Origin: Actinokineospora sp. NBRC 105648
GTDB taxonomy: Bacteria; Actinomycetota; Actinomycetes; Mycobacteriales; Pseudonocardiaceae
Assembly: GCF_030269645.1 (NCBI RefSeq)
Contig: NZ_BSTR01000006.1
Location: 1-64,000 of the forward strand
Direction: 5' to 3'
DNA length: 64,000 bases
The notes under the pieces: generated by a model
Seen by the model: only the letters and a program-made list of their open reading frames with translations
Databases searched by the model: none
What the model was told of the DNA's origin: nothing
Part shown: in pieces, positions 60,073 to 64,000 of the stretch
Layout: every line of letters begins with the position of its first letter
Numbering within the stretch: position 1 is the first letter of the stretch
Position numbers and translations under genes: made by a program

Positions 60073-60315
60073 CCAGGTCCACCACGGGCACCCGCCCGCC
60101 CGACCCGCCACTCGGCCGCCGACAGCCGCACCACCTGCGTGCGGTTGCCGCAGGAGGTCTGTGCGTCACTCGAACCCCGCTCGGCCGAGCCGCTTCGGAC
60201 GAGGTCCGCGGGCGACCACGTCCGCGGACTCCCGTCCTGCCGGTTCTGCGGTCGGCAGACCCAGCGCCGCTCGCGGCGGTGCTCCGGTCTCACGCCGGCG
60301 CCCATCTCGGAGGAG
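60061..60315 (+). repeat. Tandem junction repeat, copy 1 (contracted, 255 bp)
   Basis: Starts with gtgcgcaagtgacc at the NRPS stop and ends just before gtgcgcacgtgacc. It is homologous to copies 2 and 3 but lacks ~150 bp of the middle. It contains a diverged second version of the NRPS 3' end (gcagacccagcgccgctcgc onward). Confidence 0.85.
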
Positions 60316-60720
60316 GTGCGCACGTGACCACGTCCACCGCGGGCACCCGCCCGCCTTGCCCGTCAATCGGCCGCCGACGCCCGCATACCGCGTGTGCGGT
60401 CGCCGCAGGAGGTCGGTGCGTCCCCCGAGCGTTGCTCGGGGCAGCCGCTTCGGAGGAGGTCCGCGGGCGACCACGTCTCCTGTGGACACTCGCCCTTCCG
60501 GCCCACCAGCTAGCCGACTCGGCGTTGTTTGCGGTGATCTCGTCGCGCCGCTCTCGTTCCGCATGGAGTGCGCTGTCCGCGGCGGGAGTCCCGCCAGTCG
60601 ACCGCCCGCGCCCCGCCTTCTCGGTCCACCAGCACGAGATCGCCGCGGGGCACGTGCGGATGACCGACCCAGCGCCGCGCGGCGGTGCTCCGGTCCCACA
60701 CCGGCGCCATCTTGGAAGAG
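60316..60720 (+). repeat. Tandem junction repeat, copy 2 (405 bp)
   Basis: Its first 174 bases (60316-60489) are identical to 60721-60894, an exact offset of 405. The second half carries another copy of the thioesterase 3' end (cagcacgagatcgccgcgg...), ending ttggaagag. Confidence 0.92.
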
Positions 60721-61139
60721 GTGCGCACGTGACCACGTCCACCGCGGGCACCCGCCCGCCTTGCCCGTCAATCGGCCGCCGACGCCCGCATACCGCGTGT
60801 GCGGTCGCCGCAGGAGGTCGGTGCGTCCCCCGAGCGTTGCTCGGGGCAGCCGCTTCGGAGGAGGTCCGCGGGCGACCACGTCTCCTGTGGACACCCGTCC
60901 GTCCGGCCAACCAGTCAACCGACTCGGCGCCGCTTGCGGCGATACCGCCACGGCGCGCTCATTCCGGGTGGAACGGGCCGTCCACGGCGGGAGTACCGCC
61001 AGTCGACCGCCCGCGCCCCGCCTGCTCGGTCCACCAGCACGAGATCGTCGCGGCACACCCGTGGCCAATCGATCCAGCGCCGCTCGCGGCGATCGCCGCG
61101 GTGCTCCGGTCCCAGACCGGCGCACCCGTCTCGGAAGAG
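60721..61139 (+). repeat. Tandem junction repeat, copy 3 (419 bp)
   Basis: Begins identically to copy 2, diverges after 60894 and ends with a third copy of the thioesterase 3' end. It joins the true start of the transporter gene at gtgcgcacgtgacc (61140 onward). Confidence 0.9.
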
Positions 61140-61147
61140 GTGCGCAC

Positions 61148-62446
61148 GTGACCACGTCCACGCCGGTCTCGCCGTCAGCGCGAACCGCCCCGCCGCTGTG
61201 GCGGGACCCCGCCACCCTGGGCTACGCCTTCGCCAACGGGGTGTCCCAGATCGGCGACGAGATCTGGTTCGTCGCCCTGGCCTACACCGCCGCCCAGCTC
61301 GGCGACGCCGGCCTGGCCGGTCTCGTGCTGGCCTGCGCCACGCTGCCCCGCGCGCTGCTGATGCTGCTCGGCGGCGCGCTCACCGACCGGCTCGACGCCC
61401 GGCGGATGATGATCACCAGCGACATCGCCCGGATCGTGGTGCTCGGTGTCGCGCTGGCCGTGCTGGCCGCGCAGGGGGTCTCGGCCGGGCTGTTGATCGT
61501 GGTCGGGTTCCTCTTCGGCGTCGCGGACGCCTTCTACGGTCCGGCGTGCAGTTCGTTCCCCCGGCAGTTGGTGCCCAAGGACCAGCTCGTGCGGCTTTCC
61601 GCGCTGCGCCAGCTCATCAGCCGGTTCGCCGGTGTACTCGGTGCCCCGATCGGTGGTCTGCTCGTCGCCGGGTACGGGCTCGGCGGCGCGATGCTGACCG
61701 ACGCGCTGTCGTTCGCGGTGATCCTGGTGGTGCTCATCCTGGTCCGGCCCCGCTGGCCCCGGGCGAAGTCGACCGGTGTGTCCGTGCGCGCCGACGTCCG
61801 CGACGGGCTGGACTACCTGCGCCGCACACCGCGGGTGCGCGACCTGGTGATCACGCTGTCCGGGTTGAACGTGTTCGTCTCGCCGGTGCTCTCGATCGGG
61901 CTCGCGTTGCACGTGAGCGCGAACGGTTGGGGCGCGGCGGGTCTGGGCTGGCTCTCGGGCGCCATCGGCGTCGGCGCCGCGGCGGGCACGGTGGTGGCCA
62001 TGCGCTGGCGTCCGCGCCGCCCGCTGCGCGCGGCGCTGTTGCTGCTGCTCGGCCAGGCGGCCGCGTTGGTGCTCGTGGGCTTCGCGTCGTACTCGGTCAC
62101 GATGGGCGCGATGATCGTCGTCGGGATCGTCGCGGGCCTGGCGTCTCCGCTGCTCTCCGGGGCGTTCCAGGCCACTGTGGACGAGGAGTACGTCGGCCGG
62201 GCCAGCTCCATCCTCAGCGTCACCGACGACGGGCTCGCCCCGGTCGCCATGGCAGCCTTCGGGTTCCTGGCCAAGGCGACCAGCCTGGCCACGGCCACCA
62301 CCGCGTTCGGGCTCTGCTTCGCCGCGCTGCTCGGCTACGCCCTGTCCCGGCCGCACGTGCGGGACCTGCGCCTCGACGGCGGCACCGGCCCCGAGTCCGA
62401 CCCGGACACCCGCGCCGAGCAGCCCGCCGACCGGACCGCGGGCTGA
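61148..62446 (+). CDS. MFS exporter, probable peptide efflux
   Basis: 432 residues from a GTG. About twelve membrane segments are visible. The N-terminal half shows FANGVSQIGDEIWFVALAY, LGGALTDRLDARRMMITSD (the MFS loop 2-3 motif) and FGVADAFYGPACSSFPRQLV, the pattern of EntS-type exporters of siderophores and peptides (DHA3-like). It sits directly downstream of the NRPS in the same direction, so it most likely exports the product and may confer self-resistance. Its first codons are duplicated in the tandem repeats upstream. Confidence 0.88.
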   Translation: MTTSTPVSPSARTAPPLWRDPATLGYAFANGVSQIGDEIWFVALAYTAAQLGDAGLAGLVLACATLPRALLMLLGGALTDRLDARRMMITSDIARIVVLGVALAVLAAQGVSAGLLIVVGFLFGVADAFYGPACSSFPRQLVPKDQLVRLSALRQLISRFAGVLGAPIGGLLVAGYGLGGAMLTDALSFAVILVVLILVRPRWPRAKSTGVSVRADVRDGLDYLRRTPRVRDLVITLSGLNVFVSPVLSIGLALHVSANGWGAAGLGWLSGAIGVGAAAGTVVAMRWRPRRPLRAALLLLLGQAAALVLVGFASYSVTMGAMIVVGIVAGLASPLLSGAFQATVDEEYVGRASSILSVTDDGLAPVAMAAFGFLAKATSLATATTAFGLCFAALLGYALSRPHVRDLRLDGGTGPESDPDTRAEQPADRTAG

Positions 62447-62550
62447 ACTGCCCGTGAGCTGCCGCCGGGGGCGCCGCCCGGGCGTGCCCGGCCGACCCAG
62501 ACTTGGCCCGTGGCACAGCAGGTGACCTCCAACTCAGGGGTGGGACAGAC

Positions 62551-63459
62551 ATGCGGAGTGTGATTTCCCTCGACGACCTCAGGGCCGCCGACGTCGACGC
62601 GCTGACCGGCCGGGCAGTGGAGTTCGGCGCGGGTGAGCGGTCCTCGGCCCTGGCCGGGCGCGCGGTCGGCGTCTACTTCCAGAAGTCGTCCACGCGGACC
62701 AGGACCTCGTTCTGGCGCGCGGCGACCCGGCTCGGCGCCCAGGTGATCACCTACGGGCCCGACGACCTGCAGCTGACCACCGGCGAGTCCCTGGAGGACA
62801 CCGCCAGGGTGCTCTCCAGCTACCTCGACGCGCTGGTCGTGCGGACCAACGGCGACATCGCCGAGCTGCGCGAACTGGCCAAGGTCGGTGACATCGCCGT
62901 GGTCAACGCGCTCACCCAGTACGAGCACCCGACCCAGGCGCTGGCCGACATCGCCACCCTGCGCGAGGAGTTCGGCGACCTGTCCGGCAGGCACCTGCTC
63001 TACGTCGGCGAGGGCAACAGCACCGCCGCCGCCCTGGTGCGCGCGGTGGAGCTGACCCCCGGCCTGGCCCTCACCGTGGTGACCCCGCCCGGCTACGGCG
63101 TTCCGGCCGACGTGCTGGTGGGCAAGCCCGAGCGCATCACCCAGCACCACGACCTCGACGCGTTGCCCGACACCGTCGACGTCGTCTACACCAGCCGGTG
63201 GCAGACGATGGGGGTCTCGAAGGCAGACCCCGACTGGCTGAGAGCGTTCGAGCCGTACCAGGTGGACGAGTTCCTGCTGGAGCGCGTCTCGCACGAGGGG
63301 ACGATCTTCCTGCACGACCTGCCCGCCGTCCGCGGCCAGGAGGTCACCGACAAGGTGCTCGACGGCCCGCGCAGCCGCGCCTGGCGGCAGGCCCACCACA
63401 AGATGACCATCGCGATGGCCGTCCTCGAGTGGTGCGTCGTCGGGAACGGGACCGACTGA
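62551..63459 (+). CDS. Ornithine/aspartate carbamoyltransferase homologue
   Basis: 302 residues; the ATG at 62551 with GGGTGGGA upstream is chosen over an in-frame start 48 bases earlier. The carbamoyl-phosphate site STRTRTSFWRA (residue ~46), EHPTQALADI (~124) and a final HDLPAVRGQEVTDKV are intact. The amino-acid end differs from ornithine enzymes: YVGEGNSTAAALV, and no typical HCLP. In viomycin and capreomycin pathways an OTC-like enzyme (VioL/CmnL) carbamoylates 2,3-diaminopropionate; here 2,3-diaminobutyrate, free or in the peptide, is the obvious candidate. That assignment is inference. Confidence 0.85.
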   Translation: MRSVISLDDLRAADVDALTGRAVEFGAGERSSALAGRAVGVYFQKSSTRTRTSFWRAATRLGAQVITYGPDDLQLTTGESLEDTARVLSSYLDALVVRTNGDIAELRELAKVGDIAVVNALTQYEHPTQALADIATLREEFGDLSGRHLLYVGEGNSTAAALVRAVELTPGLALTVVTPPGYGVPADVLVGKPERITQHHDLDALPDTVDVVYTSRWQTMGVSKADPDWLRAFEPYQVDEFLLERVSHEGTIFLHDLPAVRGQEVTDKVLDGPRSRAWRQAHHKMTIAMAVLEWCVVGNGTD

Positions 63460-64000
63460 TGTCGACCACGCACCCGCAGCACCCGGCGCTGGACGGCCCG
63501 TCGCGGCTGTGGCTGCTCGACGGCCTGGTCGAGGCCGTCCGGGCGGCGGGCGACCGGGCCGACCCGCTGGCCGAAACGGTGCTGTGCCTGGCCGAGTCGG
63601 CCGCGATCGCCGCCGCGGCCGTGGAGAAGGCGCACAGCGAGACCCCCGGTTCCAGTGCCCGTCGGGCGGAGCTGGCCCGCTCGCTGGCCGCGGCCCGCGC
63701 CGCCGTCGTCTGCGCCACCTACGCCCTCGCCGAGGAACCGCGCCCCCGAACCGATTGGAGCAAGGCCATGGCGGTCACCGAGACCGAACGAGTCACCGAC
63801 GGGGCCGCGCTGGCCCGCGCGGTCTACGACCGGGTCGACGCCGACGACGTCGACGGCCTGCTCGCCCTGTTCACCGAGGACTGCGTCTACACCCGACCCG
63901 GCTACGACCCGTGGGTCGGCCACGCCGGGCTCGCCACCTTCTACCGCGAGGCGCGCTCGATCCGCTCCGGCGCGCACACCCTGACCACCGTGCTCGCCAC
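63459..64000 (+). CDS. Two-part protein with C-terminal SnoaL/NTF2-like domain, cut by window end
   Basis: The ATG at 63459 overlaps the carbamoyltransferase stop (ATGA); the frame is open to the window end (180 residues visible). Residues 1-~100 are helical and Ala-rich (LVEAVRAAGDRADPLAETVLCLAESAAIAAAAVEKAH). From ~residue 115 a SnoaL/NTF2-like fold begins (ARAVYDRVDADDVDGLLALFTEDCVYTRPGYDPWVGHAGLATFYREAR). An internal in-frame ATG at 63768 with GGAG before it could start the NTF2 domain alone, so this may be one fused gene or two without an intervening stop. NTF2-like proteins act as small isomerases, cyclases or binding proteins. Confidence 0.6.
   Translation, partial: MSTTHPQHPALDGPSRLWLLDGLVEAVRAAGDRADPLAETVLCLAESAAIAAAAVEKAHSETPGSSARRAELARSLAAARAAVVCATYALAEEPRPRTDWSKAMAVTETERVTDGAALARAVYDRVDADDVDGLLALFTEDCVYTRPGYDPWVGHAGLATFYREARSIRSGAHTLTTVLA

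Larger units (their letters stand above)
60069..61151 (+). other. Open frame spanning the tandem repeats, coupled at both ends (doubtful gene)
   Basis: A GTG at 60069 overlaps the NRPS stop (GTGA) and opens 360 codons. The frame stops at 61149-61151, overlapping the transporter's GTG in the same GTGA way. The reading is repetitive (TTSTAGTRPPCPS... twice) and ends with a thioesterase-tail look-alike (HQHEIVAAHPWPIDPAPLAA... SEEVRT). Third positions are clearly less GC-rich than in neighbouring genes and the composition is Arg/Pro-rich. It is probably a decayed duplication that stays open, though ribosomes could re-initiate here and thereby reach the transporter. Confidence 0.35.

Noticed and set aside
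55612-60111. 1499-codon open frame on the minus strand opposite NRPS subunit 2
   Set aside because: Repetitive Gln/Gly/Arg/Val composition with no domain; a mirror of the NRPS coding strand.
60061-61139. CRISPR array
   Set aside because: Units are 255-419 bp and homologous along their length, not short repeats with unique spacers.

Overview
The window is 64 kb of very GC-rich DNA. Genes have almost exclusively G or C at third codon positions, frequent GTG starts, and GTGA/ATGA stop-start overlaps. It also carries an AfsR/SARP regulator, a SigE-like sigma factor and many Sec-secreted small proteins. This points to a filamentous actinomycete; the gene style and the recurrent TCCACWGTGGA palindrome suggest a Pseudonocardiaceae-like genome (Actinokineospora/Saccharothrix/Actinosynnema type), but the genus is inference.

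Left part (1-23.2 kb), mostly ordinary genes. It starts with the 5' tip of an IS701-like transposase. A leftward five-gene operon follows (6069 to 340): a membrane protein with a degenerate P-loop, a HerA/FtsK-like ATPase, a toxin-like C-terminal protein, a small acidic (immunity-like) protein and a second toxin-like tail. Then come secreted proteins, a VOC protein, an M6 metalloprotease, a 141-bp imperfect inverted repeat that looks like a MITE, a three-repeat secreted protein, a large-subunit catalase, a decayed alcohol dehydrogenase abutting an N-truncated sigma factor, an AI-2E family permease, an acyl-CoA dehydrogenase, MsrA, an I36-type inhibitor, a MarR/MATE pair and a LigA-type DNA ligase.

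Right part (23.6-64 kb), a nonribosomal peptide cluster running off the right edge. Two regulators (an AfsR-type SARP with NB-ARC/TPR, and an HTH-NB-ARC protein carrying a TTA codon) flank a 32-codon ORF on the opposite strand. A run of amino-acid-building genes follows: argininosuccinate-lyase homologue, ATP-grasp ligase, B12-dependent glutamate mutase (S subunit, then E subunit), an orphan FMN glutamate-synthase domain, a PduX-like GHMP kinase, and a divergent cysteine-synthase homologue. The mutase E subunit is fused in frame to an asparaginyl-tRNA-synthetase-like catalytic domain that lacks the anticodon-binding domain. The kinase, cysteine synthase and ASL match the logic proposed for 2,3-diaminobutyrate in pacidamycin- and friulimicin-type pathways. 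The mutase should make 3-methylaspartate, and the fused AsnRS-like domain could amidate it to 3-methylasparagine.

An MbtH protein precedes two giant NRPSs: 3 x (C-A-T), then 4 x (C-A-T) plus a thioesterase. That makes seven modules with no epimerisation or methylation domain. My hand-read pocket codes are nearly identical for A1, A2 and A5, Asn/Asp-like for A6 and acidic (basic substrate) for A7. The NRPS stop codon is followed by about 1.1 kb of tandem duplications of the NRPS-end/transporter-start junction, then an MFS exporter, an ornithine-carbamoyltransferase homologue (VioL-like role possible) and a truncated SnoaL/NTF2-like gene. The product is probably an undescribed seven-residue peptide containing (methyl)asparagine and a cationic diamino acid that may be carbamoylated.
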